Source of the DNA: Chloroflexota bacterium
GTDB taxonomy: Bacteria; Chloroflexota; Anaerolineae; Promineifilales; Promineifilaceae
Direction: 5' to 3'
Assembly: GCA_022616275.1 (NCBI GenBank)
Contig: JAKEFB010000083.1
Coordinates: 1 to 64,000, forward strand
DNA length: 64,000 nt
In this document: positions 54,070 through 63,100 of the stretch, one piece after another
Layout of the letters: every line of letters begins with the position of its first letter
Numbering within the stretch: the first letter of the stretch is position 1
Program-made: the position numbers and the translations under genes
The notes under the pieces: model-generated
Told to the model about the DNA's origin: nothing
Seen by the model: the letters and a program-made list of their open reading frames with translations, nothing else
Databases searched by the model: none

Positions 54070-54142
54070 CGGCAACGGATAGACAACAGATAAGCGGATA
54101 GCCTCAGCAACGCATCCGTTTATCAGCTTTCATCCGCTGCCG
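54070..54142. repeat. Imperfect hairpin of CGGATA/TATCCG-like words
   Basis: GGCAACGGAT and GATAAGCGGAT words (54070-54090) are answered by ATCCGTTTATC and ATCCGCTGCC (54115-54142). It is part of the 164-bp gap between queG and the convergent secreted-protein gene. Confidence 0.6.
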
Positions 54143-54163
54143 GGCACAACTCATAAAATGGGG

Positions 54164-54215
54164 AAAGACGCAAAGACGCAAAGAAAATAATTAATCTTTG
54201 CGTCTTTGCGTCTTT
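54164..54215. terminator. 20-bp hairpin of AAAGACGC repeats between convergent genes
   Basis: AAAGACGCAAAGACGCAAAG (54164-54183) pairs perfectly with 54196-54215 across an AT-rich 12-nt loop. It ends 4 bp before the stop codon of the minus-strand gene at 54219. It is built from an 8-bp tandem word and probably serves as a bidirectional terminator. Confidence 0.7.
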
Positions 54216-54218
54216 GCG

Positions 54219-54788
54219 TCAGTTATTGTTTCCGTTGCCGTTGCCATTGCCCTGGCCGTTGCCGTTGCCGCCGGCCCAGGGAGGTGGGCCGCCCTGGCCG
54301 TTACCGTTCCCGGGGCCATTGCCCTGGCCATTGCCGCCGCCGGCCCAGGGGGGCGGGCCGGGCGGCAGGCCGAGCTGGTCGCGGATTTCGCCCCAGCCCA
54401 TGCCCTGCTGCATCATGGCAATGACCTCGTCAAAGGTCGCGCCCAGGTCGGCCCCGGCGATGAAGGCCGCCTGGCGGATCCGGCCCCAGCCCAGGCCGGA
54501 ATTCTTCAGGTCCAGGAATTCCTGCGGCGTCAGGCCCAGCTCGTCAAACTCCTCGGAGAAGTCAATGGCCTTCTTGATTTCGCCCAGCCCCAGGCCGTTG
54601 GCCTGCATGTCCAGGACCGCCTGGCAATCCACGCCCAACTGGTCGGCCAGGCTTTGGGCCACCGGGTTGCAGTTGGGGGTCTGGTTGTCGGGGCTGCCCA
54701 GGTCTACCGCCTGGGCGATGCCGGTTGCCGCCAGCGCCAGGGCGATGACGGGCATGATCAGTTTTAGCAAGATTCTTCCATTACTCAT
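54219..54788 (-). CDS. Secreted protein with LGxGWGxI repeats and a Gly/Asn tail
   Basis: 189 residues; no family recognised. A signal peptide (LIMPVIALALAATGIAQA) precedes a helical region with three related motifs about 35-40 residues apart: ANGLGLGEIKKAIDF, NSGLGWGRIRQAAF and QQGMGWGEIRDQLG. The last third is low-complexity Gly/Asn/Gln with two PPPWAGG blocks and ends GNGNNN. The motif resembles a short helix that could bind to another repeat or to a filament; this is a guess. It is the last gene of the minus-strand surface-protein set. Its start is preceded by a hairpin repeat. Confidence 0.7.
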   Translation of the reverse strand: MSNGRILLKLIMPVIALALAATGIAQAVDLGSPDNQTPNCNPVAQSLADQLGVDCQAVLDMQANGLGLGEIKKAIDFSEEFDELGLTPQEFLDLKNSGLGWGRIRQAAFIAGADLGATFDEVIAMMQQGMGWGEIRDQLGLPPGPPPWAGGGNGQGNGPGNGNGQGGPPPWAGGNGNGQGNGNGNGNNN

Positions 54789-54801
54789 GTTGTCCTTCCT
54801 T

Positions 54802-54840
54802 GGCTGTTGGCTGTCAGCTTTTAGCTATCAGCCAACAGCC
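54802..54840. repeat. GGCTGTTGGCTG hairpin
   Basis: GGCTGTTGGCTG (54802-54813) and CAGCCAACAGCC (54829-54840) form a perfect 12-bp stem, with AGCT-TTT-AGCT inside the loop. GTCCTCAGTCCTCA words of the GACTGAG family follow at 54870-54888. Confidence 0.75.
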
Positions 54841-54890
54841 TACTCACTCCCTGCGGTTGCCCAGGCAACCGGCGTCCTCAGTCCTCATCA

Positions 54891-56621
54891 CTACCTTGTC
54901 AGGAACGGCCGGCCGGCGGTGATGTTGATGAGCCAGGTGTGGGCGTCGCGGTAAGGTGTGTAATTCGCCTCCAGGGTGCCGCCGACGAAGATGCCGGTCG
55001 GGATGCCAACTTTATACTGGGGGTATAGCCACCAGTTGTCGCAATCTAGGGGATTGTCCAGCGGGTCGGCCGGGTCATCGCAGTTGGCTTCCCAGTCTGG
55101 TGGATTGGGGTCTGGGACGGTGCTGACGATATTGAACGGCACGCGGAAGTCGCCCCAGCCCAGGGTGTCAATGGTCATGGTGATATTCTCGGAGGGCAAG
55201 CCGGTGTCGTAGTCAAAGAGCGTGGCGTAGATGGTGCCGCCGGCCTGGCGCGAATTGATGTTGGCCAGCGGGAGTTTCACTTCAAGCGTGTTATAGAAAT
55301 TTTGAACTGATATCCGCCCCAGGGCATAGACCCGCACGCCGTTGGTGGCGTCGGCCGCGGGCGAGTTGGCCAGGGCCAGGTTGCGCACGTTAATGTCGGA
55401 CGGCATCGTGAAACTGTAGTAACCGGAGGGCAGGCCGGCCCAGATGTCCCAGCCGTTCTTGGAGTTGCCGATGGCCGTCACGTCCAGGTGGATGTACCTG
55501 GCTCCCAGAGCATCGGCCGGTAGAGGCGTAATATCTACCTCAAAACTGCCAGAGGCGGTGGGGACGCCGGCAGTTACGCCCGGAGAGACCCATTTCATGT
55601 CGGTGCTGTTATAGTAGGCGTTGTTGTCCACGTACTTGGCCAGCGGGACCTTGTTGCCCGAAGTATTGTAGTAAAACAGGTCGAACGTCGTCACCGTGTT
55701 GCCAAAGGGGTCACTCGTCAGTGGATTGCAACTGCTATCGTAATTTTCGTCTAATCGCCAGAACCAGAAGGGGTTTTGGTTGCCGGTGAAGAAGCTCTCG
55801 CCGGTCTCGACAAAGCACATCTGGCCGTCGCCGGCGCCGCAGTTGGCTGAACCACCGCCGCCCCCGTAGGCAAGCGTGTGGGTAAAAGCGACAGTGCTAC
55901 CGGTTACGTTATTGATGGAATCAGGATCAAGAAGTTCAACGCGAACAATATTGGTCTGGGTATAGGTAGACGGGACACGGATCCGGTAGTGGTAGATACC
56001 CCCGGTGATGGGAAACTCTAAATTGAGGTTGTCCCCGCCGGCCACTGAGTTCCTGGGCGAGACAGGATCGCCGTACTTGGTGCAGGCCCCCTGGCCAAAG
56101 ATGAACTGCGAGGCCTGGCTGACGACGCCGCGCCGGTACTGGCTGGCCGTGTAGATTTCAGCCTGGGCGAAGAAAGCGGCCGTGGCCGAGCGGGTAATGG
56201 GAATGTCGCTAAAACCGAGCAGCCGCAGGAAGAAGGTCTCTACCGGCCAGGTAATGGTCAGCGAATACTGGGGGATCCCCTCGCCGGTCAGGGAGCGGCC
56301 GCTGGTAAAGACGTCGAACGTGTCGGTCGGCCAGCCGTTGGCCGTCAGGAACTGTTCGGCCCGCAAATCGGCCGCCGCCGTACCCTGGGGGTCGGTGATC
56401 GGGTTGAAAGACGGGGGCAGGTCCACGACGCCGGCCAGAGTGGCCGAGTCCACGGCCGCGGCAAATTGCGAGCTGCGGACAAAGACGAAGCCGACATCTA
56501 CGGCGATGCCGACGAAAGCCAGCAAGGCCAGAAAGACCAACACGACGAGGACAATACTTTGCCCGGCCTCGCCGGGCGGTAACTGGTCGGTTGCCTGGGT
56601 GGGTGGGTGGTGATCGTTCAT
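54891..56621 (-). CDS. TadG/TadE-like secreted protein with a pilin-type N-terminus
   Basis: 576 residues from ATG 56621 (AAAGGA 6 nt upstream; a TTG two codons earlier is rejected). An N-terminal hydrophobic helix (QSIVLVVLVFLALLAFVGIA) is followed by DVGFVFVRSSQFAAAVDSAT, typical of TadG/Flp-pilus assembly proteins. The large remainder (about 520 residues) is beta-rich, with Cys at several points and a clear surface-protein look, but no domain I can name. It lies downstream of a TadE-like gene on the same strand. No tadA ATPase, tadB/C or prepilin peptidase gene is visible in the window. Confidence 0.8.
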   Translation of the reverse strand: MNDHHPPTQATDQLPPGEAGQSIVLVVLVFLALLAFVGIAVDVGFVFVRSSQFAAAVDSATLAGVVDLPPSFNPITDPQGTAAADLRAEQFLTANGWPTDTFDVFTSGRSLTGEGIPQYSLTITWPVETFFLRLLGFSDIPITRSATAAFFAQAEIYTASQYRRGVVSQASQFIFGQGACTKYGDPVSPRNSVAGGDNLNLEFPITGGIYHYRIRVPSTYTQTNIVRVELLDPDSINNVTGSTVAFTHTLAYGGGGGSANCGAGDGQMCFVETGESFFTGNQNPFWFWRLDENYDSSCNPLTSDPFGNTVTTFDLFYYNTSGNKVPLAKYVDNNAYYNSTDMKWVSPGVTAGVPTASGSFEVDITPLPADALGARYIHLDVTAIGNSKNGWDIWAGLPSGYYSFTMPSDINVRNLALANSPAADATNGVRVYALGRISVQNFYNTLEVKLPLANINSRQAGGTIYATLFDYDTGLPSENITMTIDTLGWGDFRVPFNIVSTVPDPNPPDWEANCDDPADPLDNPLDCDNWWLYPQYKVGIPTGIFVGGTLEANYTPYRDAHTWLINITAGRPFLTR

Positions 56622-56665
56622 AAGCAATCCTTTGGTAGTTTCCCGGCTACACTTTGGTCAAAGGG

Positions 56666-56694
56666 CAAAGGAGCGCTTGGACTGCGCTCCTTTG
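56666..56694. terminator. Perfect 11-bp hairpin between TadE- and TadG-like genes
   Basis: CAAAGGAGCGC (56666-56676) and GCGCTCCTTTG (56684-56694) with a 7-nt loop. It follows the stop of the 56713-58038 gene on the minus strand. No T-run is present, so it may limit rather than stop read-through, or protect the upstream message. Confidence 0.6.
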
Positions 56695-56712
56695 CTCGTT
56701 AACCTTGATGGG

Positions 56713-58038
56713 TTACTCCTCAAAAATGCAGGGAGCACCCCAACTGACAAATTCAAAAATGATCCATTTCTCGTTGCCCTGGAAGCTGAAGCCGATCAAT
56801 TTGACGACGACAAAATCCCATAGCCGGTAGAGGGCGTTGGCGCCCCCGGAATCTACGGCATCGAATACAACGAGCGTGATTGGCTGTTGTGGGTTAGTAG
56901 CGTACTCTTCCATATAGTTGTCTAGCGAGGCTACGTTACCAGTCATGCTCTCGACCCATTCGCCTCTCTCCAGGGCGCCGTCGCTATTGCCGGAGATATC
57001 ATTGTAAGGCGGACCAATCGTGTAGGCGCCAATGTCGGCCGGGCTACCGGGATACATCTGAAGGAAATCGCCCGGGAAATCCAGGCTGGCGCCTGCGTCA
57101 TTGGCATCACAGGACGGCCGCCAGCAAAGCCAGCCAAAGTTGCCGGAGGTCGTGTCTTCACGGGCCCAGAAGATGTAACCAGGCTGGGCGTATCTGAGTT
57201 CGATACCAGGGACGTTATACTGGAAGCGATTTGTATTCAACTGAGGTGGCGTTGCATTGTTCAAATAACTGACCTGGCTGGCTGGATCCGGGAATTCAAA
57301 TTCCTGGGGCCCATTGACGGCTTCCGGGTAGATGTTGGCGGTCGTGGCCGGCGATCCTGATACATAAGCCATACCCGGTGGCCATAGATATGGATAGACG
57401 GAATCCTGGTTCACCCGGACGCTGATCGGTAGCAGCGAGCAGCCGATAAAGGGCGCCGGGCCGTCCACCCGCATCACCGTCAGGTCGTGCAGCCGGTACA
57501 GCCCCGACCACTGCCAGACCGGCAGCCCCAGAACGTCGTCTGTGTTGTAGTAGGCCAGCGAAGCGACGACCTCGATGCTCTTGGCGTTGTCCTGCCCGGT
57601 GGACAGCAGGTCGGCCAGCATGTCGGCCTCGGCTTGAGCCAGAATGGCCGGCTCGTCAGCCGTGGCTACCACCGCGCCATCGTTGGTATGGACGTACTGG
57701 AACCACTCGAAGCCCGTACCGGTCTCGTTGGTCCGGGCGCGGATGGACCAGACGTCCCAGAGCGTGGGGTTCAGGTCCAGCGTTTCGGTCACGGTGTTAA
57801 ACACCACCTGGCCCATGCCGTCGGCCGTGCCGGCCCAGTCGTTGGGGTCGTAATTGGCCGCGCCAAAGCCGGCCCCGGTCCGGGCGGCGGTGGTGACCCG
57901 GTTCTGGGTGATCAGCACGTTGCTGACTTCGACCACGCCAGCCAGGACAAGAATCAAGATGGGCAGGAGAATGGCAACCTCGACCAGGCTTTGCCCTCTC
58001 TCTCTGCTTTTGTTGATAAATAATTGCCAGCGGTTCAT
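56713..58038 (-). CDS. TadE-like pseudopilin-type secreted protein
   Basis: 441 residues. The N-terminus has RERGQSLVEVAILLPILILV, the TadE signature G-Q-S-x-V-E with the conserved Glu at the start of a membrane helix, then VEVSNVLITQNRVTTAARTG. The rest is a long exported region of about 380 residues with no assigned domain, including two Cys-containing loops (FIGCSLLP, LCWRPSCDAND). TadE proteins are usually about 150-200 residues, so this one carries an extra domain. It is probably inserted in the membrane with the C-terminal part outside. Confidence 0.82.
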   Translation of the reverse strand: MNRWQLFINKSRERGQSLVEVAILLPILILVLAGVVEVSNVLITQNRVTTAARTGAGFGAANYDPNDWAGTADGMGQVVFNTVTETLDLNPTLWDVWSIRARTNETGTGFEWFQYVHTNDGAVVATADEPAILAQAEADMLADLLSTGQDNAKSIEVVASLAYYNTDDVLGLPVWQWSGLYRLHDLTVMRVDGPAPFIGCSLLPISVRVNQDSVYPYLWPPGMAYVSGSPATTANIYPEAVNGPQEFEFPDPASQVSYLNNATPPQLNTNRFQYNVPGIELRYAQPGYIFWAREDTTSGNFGWLCWRPSCDANDAGASLDFPGDFLQMYPGSPADIGAYTIGPPYNDISGNSDGALERGEWVESMTGNVASLDNYMEEYATNPQQPITLVVFDAVDSGGANALYRLWDFVVVKLIGFSFQGNEKWIIFEFVSWGAPCIFEE

Positions 58039-58072
58039 AGATGTGAAACCTCCTTTGATATAGCTTGCGAAC

Positions 58073-58669
58073 TTACTCTGATTGAATGACTTCTAATAAT
58101 TCACCGTTACGGGCGTCTAGCCGCAACTGCAAGGTGCGGCGTGATTGTTCGTTAATAAAGGTCCCGGTCCAGACCGGTTGGTCGTTAAGATTCAGCGCCA
58201 ACACCAGCGTGGCGCTGCCCTGTTCGTCTACAAACGACTGGCCGCCGTTGGCCAGCAGCGTTTCCACGGCCGCCGGGCTGTCTACAACCCACTCTTCCGG
58301 TGCGCCGGGCTCCAGGACCCGGCTGGCCGGCTGGCTCCTGATAAGCGTCGCCTGGTCGCCGGTGACTGAGATCAGGGCCGTGGCCATGGCCGCCGGCGAA
58401 TAGAAGGTAAAACTCCAGCTTGCCACTTCCGGGTCAAAGCCGCTGGCCGACTGCCAGGTGGCCCGGGCACTGACGAATTGAGCGTCGCCCGCCCACTGGC
58501 GGGCCAGCGGTTCGGCCAATTCGTAAGCCCCCATCGCCGTTGGGTTCATTGGGTTGTTAACTGCGTCGGCCGGCTGGTCTCTAAAAAACCAAAAAATTAA
58601 CACCGCCGCCGCGACGACCAGGACCAGGAGGGCCAGAACGCCGCCTAATATCCACTCGGTACGACTCAT
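58073..58669 (-). CDS. Small membrane-anchored protein, unknown
   Basis: 198 residues from ATG 58669 (MSRTEWILGG). One N-terminal membrane helix (about 9-30, LLVLVVAAAVLIFWFF) leads to an exported domain of about 160 residues with strands such as VASWSFTFYSPAAMATALIS and ATLVLALNLNDQPVWTGTF, and LRLDARNGELLEV at the end. The last part resembles a PepSY-like strand pattern, but the match is too weak to name. It lies between a TadE-like gene and a BNR-type surface protein in the same direction. Confidence 0.75.
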   Translation of the reverse strand: MSRTEWILGGVLALLVLVVAAAVLIFWFFRDQPADAVNNPMNPTAMGAYELAEPLARQWAGDAQFVSARATWQSASGFDPEVASWSFTFYSPAAMATALISVTGDQATLIRSQPASRVLEPGAPEEWVVDSPAAVETLLANGGQSFVDEQGSATLVLALNLNDQPVWTGTFINEQSRRTLQLRLDARNGELLEVIQSE

Positions 58670-58682
58670 ACTATTCTCACCC

Positions 58683-58717
58683 CCCGAGGTCAAGCGATGA
58701 AATCGCCAACCTCCGGG
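58683..58717. repeat. Two-part hairpin between surface-protein genes
   Basis: An outer stem CCCGAGGT/ACCTCCGGG with one bulged base surrounds an inner GCGAT-GAA-ATCGC stem. It lies after the stop of the 58730-60040 gene on the minus strand; a terminator or attenuator role is possible. Confidence 0.5.
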
Positions 58718-58729
58718 AGGGTCTACTCA

Positions 58730-60040
58730 CTACGGTCGCCGGATAACTGGTAAATACGCCGTGTTGGCCTGGCCCTGGACCAGGTAGATCTGGTTGGGTT
58801 GGGCGGGCACCAGCCGCTCAAAGGCCAGGTACAGCTTGCCGCTGGAGCAGGCCATAGACGGATAGTAGTCCCGGTTGACGGCATCGGTGACTTCGTCACG
58901 CGGCGTCCAATTATCGGCGTTGTTTGACCCCACGATCTGTTCTTTGGCGTTGGGGTCGTTGGGCGCCAGCGCTCCGTGGTAGTAAATGTAAAGGGCGTTG
59001 TTGCAGTAAGCGCTGGTAGTAATCAGGAAAAACGGGTCCTGGGTGTTGACATCAACCGGGTTATTTAAGGTCGTATCAAACGGCGTGCTCCAGCCGCTGC
59101 CGGGCGTGTACTTGGTGTAATAGGCGTACTGGTTCACCGTAGTGGGGTCCACCTCTACCTGGCGGGCGAAAGAGACGTGCAAGATGTTGCCCTGAGTGAC
59201 GATGTTGGGGGCGTGGGCGTAGCCGGCCGCCGGGCTAAGATTGGAAATAACGGTTGGCGAGCCATCCCAGGTGATAGCGCTGCCGCTGACATCACCCTTC
59301 TTGTAATAGATGTGGTAGCAGAAGTTGCCGCCGCAGCCAAAATCGGCCACCCGCTCTTCCCAGACCACGTGCAGGTCGCCGTTCTGGTCCACGGCAATAT
59401 CCGGCTCAATCGAGTGCTGGAACGCGGTGTCCAGGGGTGGCCAAATAGTCCAGTTCGTGCCGTTGTTGGTCGAGCGGGCGTAGTAAATCCGGTGCAGGTT
59501 GTCGCTCTGGGCCCAGACGACGTGGAGGCTATCGTTGGCGGCGATGGTGATGGCCGGGTCTTCAATGACCTGCGTCGTCACGGTGATGGGGCTGAGGCCA
59601 CTGGGCCACTGGGTGCGGCGGGCGTGGTACAGGCTGCTGCCGGCCACCTCCTCTTCGACCCAGACGGCATTGGCGCCGCCGGTGTTATTATAGGTGAAAT
59701 CATATTCCGGCACGTCCTCGGCCGTGGTTCGCATCGGGGCGGGCGCGCTCCAGGTCGAGCCGTCATTGGTGGATTCGCGATAGTAGGGGTTGCGGATGGC
59801 CCCGATCTTATGGCTGTAAATAACCATCACGTCGCCGTTGGGCGCCGAGCGGACGAGCGGTAGGGAAGCGCCGCTGGTCGAACTGGTCGAGATAAGTTGC
59901 GGCGCGCTCCAGCGCGGCAACGCCAGCGGCGCCAGGGGAGCGGGATCGGCCGCCACCGGCCGGCGCAACCACAGCGCCAGGCCCAGGAAAAGAGCCAGGA
60001 GCAACAGCCACGAAAGTCTGAAACGGTTGTTTCGTAACAT
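58730..60040 (-). CDS. Secreted BNR/sialidase-like repeat protein
   Basis: 436 residues. The signal peptide (LSWLLLLALFLGLALWL) is followed by a beta-propeller-like body with repeated sialidase-type words: YYRESTNDGSTWSAP, YYARSTNNGTNWTIWP, YAYYTKYTPGSGWSTP, and intervening HVVWAQSD/HVVWEER strands. The Asp-box pattern S-x-N-x-G-x-x-W is present at least twice. The catalytic Arg triad and Tyr-Glu pair of true sialidases were not identified, so it is more likely a binding or structural protein. The end, TAYLPVIRRP, is a variant of the tail LYLPLVRR on the beta-helix protein at 7893-9650. Confidence 0.8.
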   Translation of the reverse strand: MLRNNRFRLSWLLLLALFLGLALWLRRPVAADPAPLAPLALPRWSAPQLISTSSTSGASLPLVRSAPNGDVMVIYSHKIGAIRNPYYRESTNDGSTWSAPAPMRTTAEDVPEYDFTYNNTGGANAVWVEEEVAGSSLYHARRTQWPSGLSPITVTTQVIEDPAITIAANDSLHVVWAQSDNLHRIYYARSTNNGTNWTIWPPLDTAFQHSIEPDIAVDQNGDLHVVWEERVADFGCGGNFCYHIYYKKGDVSGSAITWDGSPTVISNLSPAAGYAHAPNIVTQGNILHVSFARQVEVDPTTVNQYAYYTKYTPGSGWSTPFDTTLNNPVDVNTQDPFFLITTSAYCNNALYIYYHGALAPNDPNAKEQIVGSNNADNWTPRDEVTDAVNRDYYPSMACSSGKLYLAFERLVPAQPNQIYLVQGQANTAYLPVIRRP

Positions 60041-60055
60041 ACTTACCTGTAAGAA

Positions 60056-60097
60056 GGTAATTAAGTCATTGAGTCATGACTCAATGACTTAATTACC
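60056..60097. repeat. Perfect 42-bp palindrome
   Basis: The sequence reads identically on both strands from GGTAATTAAGTCATTGAGTC through its exact inverse with no spacer; the centre lies between 60076 and 60077. A further CAATTACC word follows. It occupies the gap between the DUF11 fusion gene and the BNR gene and belongs to the TAATTAAG word family. Confidence 0.95.
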
Positions 60098-60108
60098 CAA
60101 TTACCTCG

Positions 60109-63100
60109 TCAGGAACAAACGTCCTGGGTCAGGAACAGGTTCAACTGGATTACGGTGCCTGCTGGCAAGACCTGGCCGGAGACCGAGTAGAAGTAATCCT
60201 CGTTCTCAATGGTGATGCAGCCAGTGATGGTGTAGGTGCCAGGCGGTATACCGGCAAAGAAGTACTCGCCGTTGCTGTCGCTGAACGTGAACTGGTCCGG
60301 GTAACCTGGATCGGTTTCGCTGCTCAACGTCACCCATACATTGGCCTGCGGCAGTGAGCCGCCACTGGCCGAGGTGACGAAGGTCTGGCCGACGAAGCCA
60401 CCCGGCATTGGCGTGGCCGTGGGGGTGGGCGACGGGCCGCCAGTAGGCGTCAGCGAGGGTGTTGGCGTTAGACCAATCGTCGGCGTAGCCGACGCCGACG
60501 GCGTCGGCTGCGGCGTCAACGGTGGAACGACAGTGACCTGGGTCACGTCTATGTTGTCCGTCTCGTTTAGTTCGCTGACGTTGCCGGGCGCGGTGCCTGG
60601 CGGGGTGCCGGTGTCCGCCCAGGCGTAGACGTCATGTGTTCCGGCCGGGCCGAGGCCACCGGGCAGAGTAAAGAGGACCAGCTTGGTCTGGCCCACCGCC
60701 AGGTCGGTGAGGCCCACCAGTTTCACCAGGCTGGACGTGTCGGCGATGGTGGTGCTGGTGCCAACCTGTGGCGCCGGGTCAGGATTGACGTAAAGGCCGA
60801 CGAAGAACTGGCCGGCAACGGCGACCTGGCCGTCGTTGGTCACGAAGACCTGGATGGTCGTCGGTAGGCCGGCCTGGGCCGGCGGGTTCAGCACGACCGG
60901 CGCGGTGACCCAGATATTGGGTGACGGGCAGGGCACCTGGAAGGTAGCCGAGACCGTTGGGCCGGGGTTCTGCCGGACGGCATAAACCGTATATGTCCCA
61001 TTAGCTACTGGGGAGGGAATTGTAATCGTTGTAGACCAGGTCGCCGGGTTGTTAGTAATGGTAGCCAAAATGGTCCCTGTGGTGCTGTTCCAACGAATAT
61101 CAATGTCTTTGTTGCCACTCGTCGGCCAGTTGTAACCGTTGACTGTCACCGTATAACCGGCCGGGCCACAAGAAGGCGTCAGAGTGATAAAGGCGTTGGT
61201 CGCCGGCGTCACCGTCGTCGTTTCCGAGTCGGAGTTGTTGGCCGTGTTAGGATCAAAAGTGCTGCTGGTAACGCTGGCCTGGTTGAAAATTGAGCCTTGC
61301 GCCGTGGGGATCACGTTGAGCGTGATCGTCGCCGAAGCGCCGTTGGCCAGGGTGCCCAACTGGCAGGTCACGATGCCGCTGGAGAGCGAGCAGCTACCCT
61401 GGGTCGTGCTGTAGCCGGCGAAATTAACCGTAGGCGGCAGGGTGTCGGTCACTTGAACTGAGTTAGCCTGGGTCGGACCGGCATTATTGACTACCAGGGT
61501 GTAGGCCAGCGCGCCGCCGGCAAAAATTGGGTCGGCCGAGTCGGCCTTGGTTATAGAAAGATTAGCCGTAGTCTGGATAGACGTAGTAGCCACGGCCGTG
61601 TTGTTGGCCACTACCGGGTCAGTCTGCCCGCCGCTGTTGGAGACCACTGCCTGGTTGCTGATGGTTCCTACCTGGTTGGGCGTGACCACGATGGTCACTG
61701 TAGCCGGGCTAAGCGGCGGAACTGTGCCCAGATTGCAGGTGACCACGCCGGCCGCCTGGCTACAACTGCCCTGGGTGGGCGTGGCCGAGACGTAGGTCAC
61801 GCTGGCCGGCAGCGTATCTACCACCGTTACCCCGGTGGCCGCGGCCGGGCCGTTGTTGCCCACCGTCAGCACGTAGTTCAGTTGCTGGCCGACCGGCAGT
61901 GGGTCCGGCGAGTCCGATTTTTGGACATACAGGTCGGACTCCGGCGGGGCGACGATCGTCGTTTCGGTCTTGCTGTTATTAGTCGGGACTGGGTCGCCTT
62001 GCGGGCCACTGTTAGACACAGTGGCCGTGTTACTAATGCTTTGCGGCGCGCCTGGGGCGGTAGCGCTAATCGTCACCGTGGCCGTGTCATTGACGGCCAT
62101 GTTACCGATGTTGCAGGTGACGGTCACGCCGCTCACGCTGCAACTCCCCGAGCCAGAGGGCGAGGTCCAGGTACCCGAGACGCCGCTCAGGCCGCCGGGT
62201 AAGGTATCCACCACCGTCGCCCCGGTCGCGGCCACCACCCCATTATTTTTCACCAGGATGGTATAAACCAGCGGATTGCTGATAGTCACCGGGTCCGGCG
62301 AGTCTTGCTTTGAAACCAGTTCCAGGTCGGCCTGGTTAGGGTTGATAATAGTCACCACCACCGAATCAGTGTTGTTGCCCAGGTTAGGATCGGTCGTGCT
62401 GCCGCCGGCCCCGACGGTGGCCGTGTTGGTAATGGGGCCGGTCACCAGAGGGGCGGTGACGTTAATCGTCACCGAGGCTGAGCTGCCGGCGCCGCCGCCG
62501 TTCAGGTTGGGCAGTTGGCAGGTGAGCACGCTGCCGGAGAGAGAGCAACTGCCTAACGGCGAAACAGTCGAGTTGACATAGGTCACGCCGTTCACACCGC
62601 TGGGCAAAGTATCGCTCACGACGACGAATTCGGCGTCGAAGGGGCCGCTGTTTTGGACGTTGATGGTGTAATTGAAGCTGCCGCCGACGACCACCACCGA
62701 GGAGGAGGCCGTCTTGGTGAGCGACAGGTCGGCGTAGGACGGTCCACCGCCACCGCCACCCCCGCCGCCACCTCCGGTGGCGGGTGGATCATTATCAGTC
62801 TGAGTGCTGGTTACCTGTAAGAAATCCTCATTGTTGAGCAACACGTGCCCGGTCAGCCGCACCGAGTCGGCGATCGGCCGGAGCAGCGGGGTAATAACCG
62901 GCATCTCAAACTGCACCCGGACTTCTACCGCCAGACCTGGGCCACCAGCATAATCGGGCAGCAAGGGGCCATCCTTTTCCGCCTGGCCCTGGACCTGCAC
63001 CAGGTGGTAGCCAGGCTCGCCAAAGGCAGCGTTGGGATCAATGTCCAGGCCGGCCGAGCTTTCTCGAGCGACATCCTTAATGCTTTCCACTCGAGCGTCC

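Noticed and set aside
58730-60040. Active sialidase.
   Set aside because: Asp-box-like words are present, but the catalytic Arg triad and Tyr/Glu pair could not be located.
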